Source of the DNA: Paludibacteraceae bacterium
GTDB taxonomy: Bacteria; Bacteroidota; Bacteroidia; Bacteroidales; Paludibacteraceae
Reading direction: 5' to 3'
NCBI GenBank assembly: GCA_016302585.1
Contig: JAEDNI010000027.1
Span: 1-22,374 of the forward strand
Length of the DNA stretch: 22,374 nucleotides
Below the pieces are notes generated by a model, which did no database searches, was not told where the DNA came from, and was given only the letters and a program-made list of their open reading frames with translations. The translations under genes were made by a program, and so were the position numbers. The stretch's first letter is position 1, and each line of letters opens with the position of its first letter. Shown piece by piece: positions 22,228 through 22,374 of this stretch.

Positions 22228-22241
22228 GTGCTGCCAAGCAC
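22228..22241 (+). other. Hairpin in the 5' leader
   Basis: GTGCT-GCCA-AGCAC near the start of a leader of about 145 bases; a second stem TGCCT/AGGCA occurs at about 22317-22334. Possibly regulatory; no known riboswitch is recognised. Confidence 0.4.
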
Positions 22242-22248
22242 GAGAAAA

Positions 22249-22302
22249 ATGGCTACATCAGCCAAAAGTTGCAAAGACGGTCATTGGGAGATCATTGAAT
22301 AA
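22249..22302 (+). CDS. Possible 17-codon leader ORF
   Basis: ATG at 22249 to TAA at 22302 gives MATSAKSCKDGHWEIIE, lying in the leader between the promoter (22179-22210) and the start at 22357. It could be a leader peptide or a chance frame; only its position, in an unusually long leader for this window, favours it. Confidence 0.25.
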   Translation: MATSAKSCKDGHWEIIE

Positions 22303-22356
22303 TTACAACAAAAATCTGCCTATGGCATAAGGCAAAAAATATATGATTGAAAAATA

Positions 22357-22374
22357 ATGGCAGTACGCAAAATT
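22357..22374 (+). CDS. Start of an unidentified gene (partial)
   Basis: ATG at 22357 begins MAVRKI, cut by the window end. Preceded by an A-rich stretch and by its own promoter. Six residues do not allow identification. The long leader (about 145 bases) differs from the 5-40-base leaders of the other promoters here. Confidence 0.4.

Overview
The window is a chromosomal stretch from a member of the Bacteroidota, most likely the order Bacteroidales. Three lines of evidence support this. At least eight promoters fit the Bacteroidota pattern TTTG, 19-20 bases, TAnnTTTG. Several families are typical of the phylum: GSCFA protein, DUF4837 lipoprotein, Big_5-type lipoprotein, InlB-repeat secreted protein, DPP-IV-like peptidase and the type IX secretion plug protein. 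Shine-Dalgarno sites are largely absent. There is no phage, plasmid, IS or CRISPR locus, and most genes are housekeeping genes.

Layout. Positions 1-240 hold a 20-base-period series of small hairpins ending in a terminator-like stem, then the ffh promoter. Positions 241-5493 look like one rightward operon: ffh (SRP GTPase), a short membrane protein with eight consecutive histidines, folD, prfA, rsmE and a PAP2 phosphatase. Most of these work in translation, protein targeting or one-carbon metabolism. A small exported protein on the minus strand (5387-5794) overlaps the PAP2 3' end. Positions 5840-7917 hold an FtsX/LolE-type permease and a GSCFA protein. Positions 7991-11277 hold a secreted InlB-repeat protein overlapping a DPP-IV-type peptidase by ATGA. 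Positions 11316-16588 run MFS sugar transporter, ROK sugar kinase, NodB-type deacetylase, Big_5 lipoprotein and PnuC transporter, tightly packed. DUF4837 (minus) and an AraC regulator (plus) diverge from 17618/17750, and AraC converges on glyA (minus). A tRNA-Thr(CGT) gene follows, divergent from glyA, with its 3' end and terminator triplicated in a perfect 119-bp tandem repeat. Then come the type IX secretion plug gene and a final region of about 650 bases with a promoter and the first codons of a further gene.

The most unusual signals are short repeats rather than genes. (1) A related in-frame element, built from AATGGTGGA direct repeats around a small hairpin and encoding NGG..LNGG, sits inside two unrelated conserved genes, ffh and the plug gene. 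In both it stands where family-typical residues would be expected. (2) Tandem 7-bp repeats fill four gene junctions of the ffh operon and carry the stop and start codons themselves. (3) A 20-bp-period hairpin array with compensating stem changes precedes ffh. (4) The 119-bp tRNA/terminator repeat contains several tRNA 3'-end-like pieces.
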